Shown here in pieces: positions 19,704-27,551 of a stretch of 64,000 nt of DNA. The translations under genes and the position numbers were made by a program. The stretch's first letter is position 1. Every line of letters starts with the position of its first letter. Source of the stretch: Vagococcus salmoninarum (lineage in GTDB: Bacteria; Bacillota; Bacilli; Lactobacillales; Vagococcaceae); contig NZ_NGJU01000012.1 in NCBI RefSeq assembly GCF_003987495.1, positions 41,120 to 105,119 of the forward strand, read 5' to 3'. The notes under the pieces are model-generated. The model saw only the letters and a program-made list of their open reading frames with translations, did not search any database and had not been told where the DNA came from.

Positions 19704-19847
19704 CAAAAAAACAGCCCACATATGAAGTGAGCTGAAAGGACCCACTATGGCATTACGACTGGAGCACGTTACTTGTTAAGCACGTTGCTGTGAGGTTATT
19801 GTGTCGTATCACTACCTCAACTCTTCATAGAATGACTGTTTAATTGT
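19704..19847 (-). ncRNA. Structured RNA of unidentified class (riboswitch-like leader or 6S-like RNA)
   Basis: Transcribed from the promoter at 19854-19882, this RNA of about 144 nt folds on paper into one long interrupted hairpin. Its ends pair (AAACAG with CUGUUU), then UAUGAAG with CUUCAUA, AGUUGA with UCAGCU, and further in ACGAC with GUCGU. Inside there is a TGAGGT/ACCTCA hairpin and two copies of AACGTGCT 16 bases apart. The 3' end forms a terminator whose left arm overlaps the closing stem, so the two are mutually exclusive. I find no T-box, SRP, tmRNA, RNase P, or common riboswitch core. It could be a regulatory leader of the 102-residue gene or an independent small RNA. Confidence 0.6.
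19705..19734 (-). terminator. Terminator at the 3' end of the structured RNA
   Basis: On the minus strand CAGCTCAC and GTGGGCTG pair (one wobble) around TTCATAT and are followed by seven T. It stands 26 bases before the 102-residue gene. Its left arm is also part of the closing stem of the RNA. Confidence 0.75.
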
Positions 19848-19853
19848 ACGTTA

Positions 19854-19882
19854 ACTATAACATTTCTCTTGATTAAACACAA
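19854..19882 (-). promoter_or_regulatory. Promoter of the structured RNA
   Basis: On the minus strand TTGTGT and TATAGT are separated by exactly 17 bp and TG lies one base before the -10 (TGTTATAGT). The start point would be about 19847. Confidence 0.7.
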
Positions 19883-19945
19883 TAAATTGTAAAAAAGCTA
19901 TATTTTCCCTTTCTTTAAGATAATAATAGTATAAAAGATATATTT

Positions 19946-19954
19946 TGTTATAAT
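19946..19954 (+). promoter_or_regulatory. Extended -10 promoter of the GW-repeat protein gene
   Basis: TGTTATAAT carries a perfect -10 with an extended TG; the -35 position has no consensus. The leader is about 68 nt. Confidence 0.5.
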
Positions 19955-20029
19955 AAGGTGGTTAGACAAAAAAGTTTTTATAATAAATAATCAAAATAAT
20001 AGTTAAGACAATCAATAGGAGGAATTGGG

Positions 20030-22462
20030 ATGAAAAAGTGGCAATTATTATTAGTAAGTCTAGGGACTTTATTTAGTCTAGGGACTTCTGTGGAGGCGGA
20101 AGAAGCAAGTTCGAATGCTACGGTAGCAACGACTTATAGTGAGGCAATTATTAGTAACAGTGAAGCAGAAAGTGAGTCAGAAAATAAAACAGAGACAGAA
20201 GAACCTCTAGAAACGACTGAAAGCCTTAGGGAAGAGTCTACTAACAGTCCTCTTGAAAGTACTGAAGAAAGTAGTTTAAATTCAGAGTCTGAGGCGTTAA
20301 CAAGTTTTTCAACAAAAATTATCAGTGAAAAACAGTATGTCACAATTCGTTATCCGGACTCAAAATTATTCCAAGAAGTTAATGGTGATGTTTTAGGAAC
20401 AACAAAAGAGCTAGTGGGGTTAACTTTTTTAACAAAAGAATTAGTCGAAAATGAAACTGGCGAAGAATATTACGGCATCTATAATAAACAAGACTTGTTC
20501 CTTGGCTATATTAAAGGGACTGATGTTTTTGTCAGCAATAGTCCTGGGGGACAAGGTGTGGCGTTTAATAAATACGCAACAGTTGTCGCTAAAGGTGTCA
20601 CAGCTCAGCAAGATTTTTTAAATGAAAATGCACCTAAAGTACCAATTCTTAATAATCGCACTTATTTTGCAAAAGAACAGTTCAATCATGTTGATGGTGA
20701 AACTTATTTATCTTTATTTGATAAGTCGGAAAAGTTGCAAGGTTATGTGAATTTAAAAACAGTCAAAATAGCAGCTGGGCCTCAAGGAGCGTACCAAGAG
20801 TTCAATCAGTATGTCACAGTTTTAAATAAAAAAGACAGTCTATTAAATGATTTTGATGGTGGGGCGAAACAATCAAGTAGTAATTTGTATGGCCAAACCT
20901 TTCTAGCTAAGGGAATGTACAGTCATTTCGATGGAACAACTTACTATTCCTTGTTCAATCACAAAAAACAGTGGCAAGGTTATCTTAATAGTAAAAGCGG
21001 AAAACTAGGAGCAGGACCACAAGGGATGTACCAAGGCTTGAATAAGTATGCTACCATTGTCGATCCTAAAGCACTGATTACGAAAGATTTTAATGGTTCA
21101 ATCCAACAACCAACAAATAACGTATTAGGTAAAACCTATTTAGTTAAGCGTTTCTATAATCATTTTAATGGACAAGCTTTTTATTCGTTATACGATAGTC
21201 AGTCAAAATGGCAAGGGTATGTTAATAGTCGGAGTGTCAAAATGGCTAATGGGCCTCAAGGCAGTTATCAAGGCCTGAATAAGTATGTGACGATAACTAG
21301 TAATAAAGAGACATTATGGGCAAATTTTAATGGGAAAAAACGTGGCGAAACAAGTAAGTTAGTTAATAAGACATTCTTGGCTAAAGGTGTTTACGGTCAC
21401 TATAATGGCATCAAGTACTATTCTACTTATGACAGTAAAGGAAAGTGGTTAGGTTACTTAAATGCTAAAAGTGCGAAAGAAACTAACGGCCCTCAAGGGA
21501 GTTATCGCTCATTTAATAAACAAGTCGTTGTGACAAGTAAAAATTATAATTTATGGAGTAATTTTAACTGGAAGAAAAAACAAAGTAGTAGTAAATTATA
21601 CAATCAAAGTTATTTAGCTAAAGGAATCTACAATCATTATAATGGTAGTAGTTATTATTCCGTATATGACAGCAAAAATAGATGGCAAGGTTACCTTAAT
21701 ACAAAAGCTACTAAGTTAACGACTTCTGATGCTCAAAAAATGAAAAAAGTCCAAGCTTTGTTAAACAAAAAATACAAATCAAGTAATTACGGCATTCATG
21801 TCCTGAGTTTGACTGATGGTTCGACTGCAAGTATTAATGGGAATCAAAGATTTACAGCTGCCAGTACTGGAAAGTTACCTGCCTTATACTACACGCAAAA
21901 AATGATTAATGCTAAAAAATTAAATCCCAATAAAAAATATCAATACAATGATCGTATTAACCAAATGACAAATTATTCTTACATGCGGGGCGGTGCAGGA
22001 ATTTTACAAGGAAAGCCGATGGGGTCTTATTACTCATTAGATCAAATTATGAATTGGACAGCTAAGTATTCTGATAATCAAGGGGCTAATTTTTTAGGTT
22101 ATTACGGTGCAAATAAATTTAGTCCTACTATGAGAAAAGACATTTCCGGCATTATCGGGCGGACTTGGACGTCGCCCTTCAGTATTACTGCCAAAGAAAA
22201 TGCCTTATTGATGGCTGCTATTTATCAAGAAGGTGGCCAAGTAGTGGGTTATTTACAAAACACAGTCTATGACGATCAACGGATTCCAAAATATTTACCA
22301 GTTAAAGTAGCTCACAAAATAGGTGATGTCGGTAGTTACCGTCATGATGTTGCGATTGTCTATAATAAACAACCTTATGTTCTGTCGGTATTAACGCAAA
22401 ATTATGTTAGTTATGAAACAATTTCCAAAATGTCAAAAAGTATCTACGATATTATGAAATAA
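20030..22462 (+). CDS. Secreted GW-repeat protein with C-terminal serine beta-lactamase-like domain
   Basis: An 810-residue exported surface protein. Residues 1-23 are a signal peptide; about 24-95 is a Ser/Glu/Thr-rich linker; residues 101-568 are six GW/SH3-like modules of 79 residues, which in autolysins and InlB bind teichoic acids; residues about 575-810 are a class A beta-lactamase-like fold with STGK (nucleophile Ser612), SDN (681-683) and KIG near residue 764. I see no obvious counterpart of the class A deacylating glutamate, so a peptidoglycan or ester substrate, or a non-hydrolytic role, is more likely than drug resistance. No LPXTG; attachment would be non-covalent. Own promoter and GGAGGAA ribosome site. 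Confidence 0.88.
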   Translation: MKKWQLLLVSLGTLFSLGTSVEAEEASSNATVATTYSEAIISNSEAESESENKTETEEPLETTESLREESTNSPLESTEESSLNSESEALTSFSTKIISEKQYVTIRYPDSKLFQEVNGDVLGTTKELVGLTFLTKELVENETGEEYYGIYNKQDLFLGYIKGTDVFVSNSPGGQGVAFNKYATVVAKGVTAQQDFLNENAPKVPILNNRTYFAKEQFNHVDGETYLSLFDKSEKLQGYVNLKTVKIAAGPQGAYQEFNQYVTVLNKKDSLLNDFDGGAKQSSSNLYGQTFLAKGMYSHFDGTTYYSLFNHKKQWQGYLNSKSGKLGAGPQGMYQGLNKYATIVDPKALITKDFNGSIQQPTNNVLGKTYLVKRFYNHFNGQAFYSLYDSQSKWQGYVNSRSVKMANGPQGSYQGLNKYVTITSNKETLWANFNGKKRGETSKLVNKTFLAKGVYGHYNGIKYYSTYDSKGKWLGYLNAKSAKETNGPQGSYRSFNKQVVVTSKNYNLWSNFNWKKKQSSSKLYNQSYLAKGIYNHYNGSSYYSVYDSKNRWQGYLNTKATKLTTSDAQKMKKVQALLNKKYKSSNYGIHVLSLTDGSTASINGNQRFTAASTGKLPALYYTQKMINAKKLNPNKKYQYNDRINQMTNYSYMRGGAGILQGKPMGSYYSLDQIMNWTAKYSDNQGANFLGYYGANKFSPTMRKDISGIIGRTWTSPFSITAKENALLMAAIYQEGGQVVGYLQNTVYDDQRIPKYLPVKVAHKIGDVGSYRHDVAIVYNKQPYVLSVLTQNYVSYETISKMSKSIYDIMK
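20330..21733 (+). repeat. Six tandem 79-codon GW/SH3-like repeats
   Basis: The coding repeats begin at residues 101, 181, 260, 339, 418 and 497. Copies 2-6 share the frame KYVT...F.G...LAK..Y.H.NG..YYSLYD...KWQGYLN.K..K, and copies 2-5 end in GPQG.YQ..N. Copies 3-6 are closest to each other and copy 1 is the most divergent, which suggests recent expansion of the distal units. Confidence 0.85.
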
Positions 22463-22464
22463 CT

Positions 22465-22512
22465 AGCTGACTATCTAAGAGGGAGTCATTAATCTCCCTC
22501 GATAGCACTAGC
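22465..22512 (+). terminator. Hairpin after the GW-repeat gene, weak terminator
   Basis: CTATC-GAGGGAG and CTCCCTC-GATAG pair around TCATTAAT, with outer AGCT-AGCT. No T run follows, so it may be a processing or partial terminator. Confidence 0.4.
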
Positions 22513-22550
22513 TATTTAAGCAATTAAAAAGTGTCGAAGGATCAAGCTTG

Positions 22551-22578
22551 AAGGCAGGGGGCTTAGCCTGCCTTTGAA
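22551..22578 (+). terminator. Second hairpin before the LTA-synthase-like gene
   Basis: AAGGCAGG (22551-22558) pairs with CCTGCCTT (22567-22574) around GGGCTTAG; only three T follow. It is a possible weak terminator in the 198-base gap. Confidence 0.4.
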
Positions 22579-22660
22579 AATCAAGTAGTATTATAGTAGG
22601 AATCCGTGTATAATTAATTTGATTTACGGATGATTATTAAAAGATAGTAAGGTGGATTTG

Positions 22661-24502
22661 ATGAATAAGAAACAAAAAATAATAATTGTAGGATTGATGA
22701 TGAGCATATTATTCTTATTTGCTTATTTATGGACTTATAAATTATCGTCAGTTGTTTATGAAGGGAATTATATACCTAATGATCTTGTGAATGAGCATAC
22801 TTTACAAGGTGCAGGGTTATTGTGGTTAGTCTTTATTTTTGTCTACAGTCTGAGTAATAGCTTTTTAGTGTCCTTAATACTTGGAAATTTAGCTCTAGGT
22901 CTATTGTATTACGCGAACATTGTGAAGTTTGAACAACGGGGAGACGTGATTCATTTTTATGAATTTGGACAATTGGCAAATATTAAAGAATTAGCAGATA
23001 TCGTTTCACTTAAAGCTGTTTTTATTTTATTAAGTATCGCATTGCCCGTCCTATTGTTAGTGTTAGTGTTATCAAGGAAGTTTAGTAAAAAGTATAAGTT
23101 ATGTTTGCCGCCCGTCCTTCGGATTGCATCCATCCTCTTTATTCTGTTGTCATCATTAGTTATTTATTCAAGTTCTACTAAGGCGGCGCAAGTGTTATTT
23201 TCTTTGAACCCGCCAGAGGGACAAACGTTTAATATTCAAAAAGAAGTTAAAAAAGCAGGGGATGTGCCGTATTTTGTTCAAAACATATCAAAGAAATTTA
23301 TGGCAAAACCAAATCAATACAGCGATAAAAAAATTAATGAGATTACTGAAAAGTACCAACTAATTGCTGAAGCAGGCAACAAGTCCCGGAATAAAGATAT
23401 TCGTGATGAACGAACAATCATTTATTTAAGTGAAAGCCTCTGGGATTATGAAAGCATCCTTGAAAATGGACCAGCTGCTCCTTATATCAATGAGCTAAAA
23501 AATGCTTATGGCGGTAATATGTACTCGCAATTTATTGGCGGAGGAACGGCGAATCTTGAGTTTTCAGTTCTAACAAGTATGAGTTTAGAGCTTCATGAAG
23601 CGCCAACAGTAACGACACCCTATACTGAGTATTATGAAAAAAGCCCAACTAATTCATCTTTTTTAGGTATTTATCCAGAAACTGAACGAGCAGCCATTCA
23701 TCCATTTACGTACGCCTTATATAATCGTCAAGGTGTCTATAAGCAAATGGGGATTAATCACATGCTTGATCAATCTGATATGCCAGATGCGCGTAGAATG
23801 CCAGTAACTGGTAGAATTAAAGATGAGTATTTAACGGAGTATTTAGTTAAAAAAATACCAGAATATGCGGTTATTAATACCTTATCAATGCAAAATCATT
23901 CGACTTATCCAGCTAACTTATTGCCAGATTCTTCCTTTGTTCCTGAAATTAAACCAGGGATTTTATCAGAAGAACCAACAGCTAGTGCTTTTGGCGATTA
24001 TGTTGAGTATGGTGTGAGCTACTTCAAAGAATTGAGAGAGACTGACAGTGCAATCGAAGGCTTGATTACAAGTATGGAAAGTTCTGAGGATAAAATCAAT
24101 CTTGTGTTATACGGTGATCATAGTCCGTCTTTCATGCGCGGGAATGAAGAAGCGGTTGGTGATGATGTTTATCGCACCCCTTACTTCATATATCGTAATC
24201 ACGGAGAGGATCAACCTAAAACGAAGCAAGTGTCTCAGTTGTCGCCAATTTTTTTAATGCCTGAATTATTAAGCCGAGATAATTATAAAATGCCACCTTT
24301 TTATTACTTAATGACAGAGCTTTATCAGCAAGGTGTGACTCAAATTGGGGCTGATTATATTTATTTAAACGGCGAACAAAAGTTTGATAAAGATCTTAAT
24401 AAAGAGATTCAAACGTTAGTAACTGATTACCGTCTGTTATCTTACGATCGCTTTTTTGATAAGAATCAAGCAACCGATGATTTTTATATGACAATTAAAT
24501 AA
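22661..24502 (+). CDS. LTA synthase family sulfatase-domain membrane protein
   Basis: Predicted polyglycerol-phosphate transferase of the LtaS group, 613 residues. Five hydrophobic segments lie in residues about 8-180; the extracellular sulfatase-like domain follows. It contains the nucleophile threonine in GGGTANLEFSVLTSM (Thr296), the metal-site DERTIIYLSESLWD at its start, NTLSMQNHSTYP and LYGDHSPSF near the C terminus. LtaS normally adds glycerol phosphate to the lipoteichoic acid anchor; the paralogues of enterococci differ in substrate, so I do not assign ltaS. The ATG at 22661 has AAGGTGG at a normal distance, better than the GTG at 22652. It follows a GW protein, itself a possible teichoic-acid binder. 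Confidence 0.85.
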   Translation: MNKKQKIIIVGLMMSILFLFAYLWTYKLSSVVYEGNYIPNDLVNEHTLQGAGLLWLVFIFVYSLSNSFLVSLILGNLALGLLYYANIVKFEQRGDVIHFYEFGQLANIKELADIVSLKAVFILLSIALPVLLLVLVLSRKFSKKYKLCLPPVLRIASILFILLSSLVIYSSSTKAAQVLFSLNPPEGQTFNIQKEVKKAGDVPYFVQNISKKFMAKPNQYSDKKINEITEKYQLIAEAGNKSRNKDIRDERTIIYLSESLWDYESILENGPAAPYINELKNAYGGNMYSQFIGGGTANLEFSVLTSMSLELHEAPTVTTPYTEYYEKSPTNSSFLGIYPETERAAIHPFTYALYNRQGVYKQMGINHMLDQSDMPDARRMPVTGRIKDEYLTEYLVKKIPEYAVINTLSMQNHSTYPANLLPDSSFVPEIKPGILSEEPTASAFGDYVEYGVSYFKELRETDSAIEGLITSMESSEDKINLVLYGDHSPSFMRGNEEAVGDDVYRTPYFIYRNHGEDQPKTKQVSQLSPIFLMPELLSRDNYKMPPFYYLMTELYQQGVTQIGADYIYLNGEQKFDKDLNKEIQTLVTDYRLLSYDRFFDKNQATDDFYMTIK

Positions 24503-24505
24503 ACC

Positions 24506-24554
24506 AAAAAAGCTACTAACTAGTCATTGCAACCCTTAGTTAGTAGCTTTTTTT
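24506..24554. terminator. Bidirectional terminator
   Basis: AAAAAAGCTACTAACTA and TAGTTAGTAGCTTTTTT pair perfectly and serve the convergent LTA-synthase-like and DUF2798-like genes. Confidence 0.93.
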
Positions 24555-24561
24555 AATTCAA

Positions 24562-25047
24562 TTATTTTTGAGAAAGGTGAAGGCGAGTCATTGCGAAACG
24601 GCCTAATGGTTGGGCAATGATTAATTCAAATAACAACACGAGGCCGAAATTTCTAGGCCAGTTTGCTAGAAAACGCTGGAAAATATGAGGCTTAAGTTGG
24701 AAACCATGACCGATAAAATCGCCGAGGACAGTCATAATCAAAGACATGCCGATGACTGTGAAAAAGACGGTAAATAGGATGTGGGCATTAAAACTATCTT
24801 CCTTGCCAGCAAATTTCTGGACTAGTTTTTCAACTAAGGGGTGAACAATAAACCGTTCAACAGCCATTGCAATGATAAAAAAGACTGGTAGAGCTTTTAA
24901 AATTGTTAAAAAAAGCTCGGTTCCAGGACCTGTGAAATTAAGTGAAATATTGAGGCTAGTCATCATAATGACGGTGACACTACAAATAATTACCCCATAA
25001 AGTAGGCCTTCTCCAGGGGGTTGTGGTAAACGTGAATCCTTGTGCAT
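24562..25047 (-). CDS. DUF2798-like integral membrane protein
   Basis: A 161-residue membrane protein with four predicted segments arranged as two similar halves: each half has a pair of helices, with N-type and RNF residues near the membrane (MMTSLNISLNF in the first, ANWPRNFGLVLLFELIIAQPLGR in the second). The duplicated W-PRNF pattern matches DUF2798, whose function is unknown. The first 14 residues are polar. The start ATG has GGAGATTTACA upstream. It is separated from the following minus-strand gene upstream by a terminator, so it is transcribed alone. Confidence 0.65.
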   Translation of the reverse strand: MHKDSRLPQPPGEGLLYGVIICSVTVIMMTSLNISLNFTGPGTELFLTILKALPVFFIIAMAVERFIVHPLVEKLVQKFAGKEDSFNAHILFTVFFTVIGMSLIMTVLGDFIGHGFQLKPHIFQRFLANWPRNFGLVLLFELIIAQPLGRFAMTRLHLSQK

Positions 25048-25080
25048 TGTAAATCTCCAATCTGTTTTTTATCAGAAAAC

Positions 25081-25122
25081 AAAAAAAACGCAGGAACCAT
25101 CTTAGTCAGATGGTTCCTACGT
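25081..25122 (-). terminator. Terminator after the AI-2E family gene
   Basis: On the minus strand ACGTAGGAACCATCT and AGATGGTTCCTGCGT pair (one mismatch) around GACTA and are followed by eight T. Confidence 0.9.
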
Positions 25123-25207
25123 CAAAAGTAATGTTCACTGTTTGATTATTATAACAAAAATAAGTCGAATAGTCTAATTGGAAAACAAATATTAGTAAAA
25201 CGTATAT

Positions 25208-26359
25208 TTATTTCAAGGGCTCTTCGACAGGGATAGCTGCTTTACTGTGTTCTAACCAGTTCATTGTCATAATTTTTAAAATTGCCGCAACTGGCACTGC
25301 TAAGAACATGCCTAGTATTCCAAAGTAGGCGCCACCAATCGTAATTGAAACAATAATTAAAATGGGGTTCATATTTAAAGCCCCACCCATAATTCTAGGA
25401 CCAATAATATTACCATCAATTTGTTGAAGAATTAATAAGACGATAATAGTCGTAATCGCTAAACTAAGACCGCCAGTAAAGAACGTAATGATTGCGGTTA
25501 AAACTGAAGCAAAGATTGATCCAAAGTAAGGAATCATATTACAAATTCCTAGTAGAATTCCTAGCGTTAAAGCGAATTTAACGCCTAGTAAACTGAGTAA
25601 GATTGTAGCAGAGACACCGATGATACAAGCATCAAGAAATTGACAACTAATAAATTTATAGAAAATTTTGTTAGTCGTTTTAAGCCAGTGTTTACTCGTA
25701 GTATACAGTTTTTCAGGCATGATTTTTTGAAAGAAACTAGCAATAAACGTTAAGAGGGAATCTTTAAATAGTAAGGCGTAAATTGAAATAACTAAAGATA
25801 AGAATGTGTTTAAGACAAATGAGGAAAGATTTTTAGTCAAAATCCCAAGAGATGAGATTGCTGAAGTCCACTGACTCAAAATCTTATCTGGGGAATAACT
25901 AGCCGTAAAGGTCGTAATTAATTCATCAAGATCCATCATTTTAACTGTGCCATTTTCTTCTAATTTCATTGCCAGTTCAATTAGGTAGTTATAGAAAGTC
26001 GGTAGTAGGGCGACTAAATCCATGATATTCGTTAAAATTAAGGGCACAACATAATTTAAAATCAGAAAGATAAAAGTTAGGCCAACTACATAAAGGAGTA
26101 AGACACTAAAACCACGACTTTTTTTTTGGATAAAAGGCAGGTTGATTTTATTTAATAAGTGTTCCAATTTTTCTTGAGCGCCATTTAATAAGTAGGCTAA
26201 AATAAAACCTAAAATAAAGGGCGACAAGACACTCAGCAAGTGTTTTAAACCGTTTAAAAATAATTGATAATTACTAATTGCTTTAAAGCCGATAATAACA
26301 ACCATTAAAAAGATAAAGCGGATAATCCAATAGTTCCAATCGATAGTCACTCGTTTCAA
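25208..26359 (-). CDS. AI-2E family transporter (YdiK/YtvI/PerM-like)
   Basis: A polytopic membrane protein of about 383 residues with seven or eight predicted segments: two at the N terminus (about 15-70), a cytoplasmic or periplasmic middle part, then the conserved block GVSATILLSLLGVKFALTLGILLGICNMIPYFGSIF and the LILQQIDGNIIGPRIMGG motif typical of UPF0118. Some relatives export autoinducer-2 or act as Na/H antiporters; the substrate is unknown. I prefer the TTG at 26359, preceded by GAGGTGA; the upstream ATG at 26377 has no ribosome site and a TATAAT -10 lies immediately before it (26378-26383, minus strand), so that ATG may lie at or upstream of the transcription start. Confidence 0.85.
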   Translation of the reverse strand: MKRVTIDWNYWIIRFIFLMVVIIGFKAISNYQLFLNGLKHLLSVLSPFILGFILAYLLNGAQEKLEHLLNKINLPFIQKKSRGFSVLLLYVVGLTFIFLILNYVVPLILTNIMDLVALLPTFYNYLIELAMKLEENGTVKMMDLDELITTFTASYSPDKILSQWTSAISSLGILTKNLSSFVLNTFLSLVISIYALLFKDSLLTFIASFFQKIMPEKLYTTSKHWLKTTNKIFYKFISCQFLDACIIGVSATILLSLLGVKFALTLGILLGICNMIPYFGSIFASVLTAIITFFTGGLSLAITTIIVLLILQQIDGNIIGPRIMGGALNMNPILIIVSITIGGAYFGILGMFLAVPVAAILKIMTMNWLEHSKAAIPVEEPLK

Positions 26360-26473
26360 CACATTCACCTCACTCATATTATAGTCAAGAATGACTAAGA
26401 ACCTAATTAAGTTCTAGCAATTTCTGACTGTCGTTCATAAGTTTAAACGATTTTATTTTAAATCACAAGTTTA

Positions 26474-26501
26474 TTGAATAGTCAGTCAAATTAGGTATAA
26501 T
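26474..26501 (+). promoter_or_regulatory. Promoter of the 55-residue membrane peptide gene
   Basis: TTGAAT (26474-26479) and TATAAT (26496-26501) are separated by 16 bp; GGAGG and an ATG follow at about 20-30 bases. Confidence 0.6.
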
Positions 26502-26530
26502 TAATTAACTAAGTTAATTGGAGGTTAGTC

Positions 26531-26698
26531 ATGGAAAAAATCGCTTATAGTATTTATCTCTCAGCAGCCTTGGCTTTATTTATTTGGGTATCCCAAATCA
26601 TTCAAGGCGGTGGCAGCTTAGCTGATTGGAGTTTAATTCTCTTACCACTATTACTACTATCAATACCACTAGTTAATGAATATCGTAAAGTAAAATAA
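26531..26698 (+). CDS. Small membrane protein of 55 residues
   Basis: Not recognised. The 55-residue product starts MEKIAYSIYLSAALALFIWV, has two hydrophobic segments (about 6-22 and 32-48) and a charged end NEYRKVK. A complete transcription unit supports it: promoter, GGAGG eight bases before the ATG, and a terminator that begins inside the stop codon. It lies between two minus-strand genes for membrane proteins. A role in membrane stress or as an accessory subunit is possible but not shown. Confidence 0.75.
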   Translation: MEKIAYSIYLSAALALFIWVSQIIQGGGSLADWSLILLPLLLLSIPLVNEYRKVK

Positions 26699-26737
26699 AA
26701 AAGTGTTGCTCAGTTTATTTTTGAGCGACACTTTTTT
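26697..26737 (+). terminator. Terminator of the 55-residue gene
   Basis: AAAAGTGTTGCTCA and TGAGCGACACTTTT pair with one mismatch around GTTTATTTT and end in T. Directly after it TTTTTGTTGATGC is repeated twice in tandem. Confidence 0.88.
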
Positions 26738-26758
26738 GTTGATGCTTTTTGTTGATGC

Positions 26759-27394
26759 TTAATGAGAAGAAGGTTCGATGACTTCACCAGTTAGAAAGGC
26801 ATTGAGGAGAGCCGTAGTCATTGGTAACATCCATTGAATGAAAGTCCCAAGCATTGTCACGACTAAAACAGTTCCTAAGCCAACTGGGCCACCGAGTAAG
26901 AAGCCTAGTACAACAGCAAACAATTCTAATAGATTACGAGTCATTCGTAAAGAGAGTGGCGTCTTATCGACGATGAGTAACATCAAACTATCTCTAGGAC
27001 CAGCGCCTAAGTCTGGGGAAATATAAAAGGCAATGCCAAAACTTAAAATCGCAACACCTAGTAAGTAGACAAACAATTGAGCAGGAAATGATTTAACTTC
27101 TGGTAAGATGGAATTAAAAAAATCAATGAAAATACCACAAGAGAACATATTAACAAAGACGCCCAATTTTGGTCGCTCTTTCGTAATTAGCCAACTAACT
27201 GAAATGATGATAAAGCCGACAATCATCGACCAAATTCCCATAGTAAAGCCAATTTTATTCGTTAAAGCTAAATGTAAAACGTCCCATGAACCAAGCCCTA
27301 AAGTTTGGCCTTTCACCATGAGTGAGATGCCAAATGATAAAATAATTAAGCCAGTTACGAAAAACAACCAGCGTTTAGTCAGATTATTTAACAC
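26759..27394 (-). CDS. YczE/YitT-family membrane protein
   Basis: A 211-residue integral membrane protein with five predicted helices. The repeated family motif is present twice: GLGSWDVLHLAL near residue 32 and LGAGPRDSLMLL near residue 130, followed by RNLLELFAVVLGFLLGGPVGLGT. YczE-type proteins are linked to the export or activation of secondary metabolites in Bacillus; here no such genes are near and the role is unknown. The start is GTG at 27394 with AAGGGG 10 bases upstream; the more common ATG just upstream is out of frame. It is a single gene, converging with the small membrane peptide gene. Confidence 0.85.
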   Translation of the reverse strand: MLNNLTKRWLFFVTGLIILSFGISLMVKGQTLGLGSWDVLHLALTNKIGFTMGIWSMIVGFIIISVSWLITKERPKLGVFVNMFSCGIFIDFFNSILPEVKSFPAQLFVYLLGVAILSFGIAFYISPDLGAGPRDSLMLLIVDKTPLSLRMTRNLLELFAVVLGFLLGGPVGLGTVLVVTMLGTFIQWMLPMTTALLNAFLTGEVIEPSSH

Positions 27395-27551
27395 AGATAC
27401 ATTACCCCTTATCTTTAATTAGTATGATTTATTGTAGCATACTATTGTAAATAATTAAGGGTAAGCGGACTAATTAAATGAAATTTTCTGAAAGTGTCAC
27501 AAAAGTTAAAACCAATTCGTTATATAGAGTAGAGAGGCAAGGAGGAAGCAA

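Noticed and set aside
19704-19847. SRP RNA, tmRNA, RNase P RNA or T-box
   Set aside because: None of the defining cores is present: no GGAAGC-type SRP loop, no tRNA-like ends, no P4 motif, no T-box GGTGG sequence.
20030-22462. Beta-lactam resistance gene
   Set aside because: The SxxK, SDN and KxG motifs are shared by many wall enzymes; the deacylating glutamate of class A enzymes is not apparent and the GW repeats point to the cell wall.
26732-26758. Tandem 13-base repeat TTTTTGTTGATGC
   Set aside because: Only two copies next to a terminator; most simply a small duplication with no function.
27108-27422. 104-codon plus-strand ORF opposite the YczE-like gene
   Set aside because: Antisense to a clear membrane protein gene; composition and lack of ribosome site argue against it.
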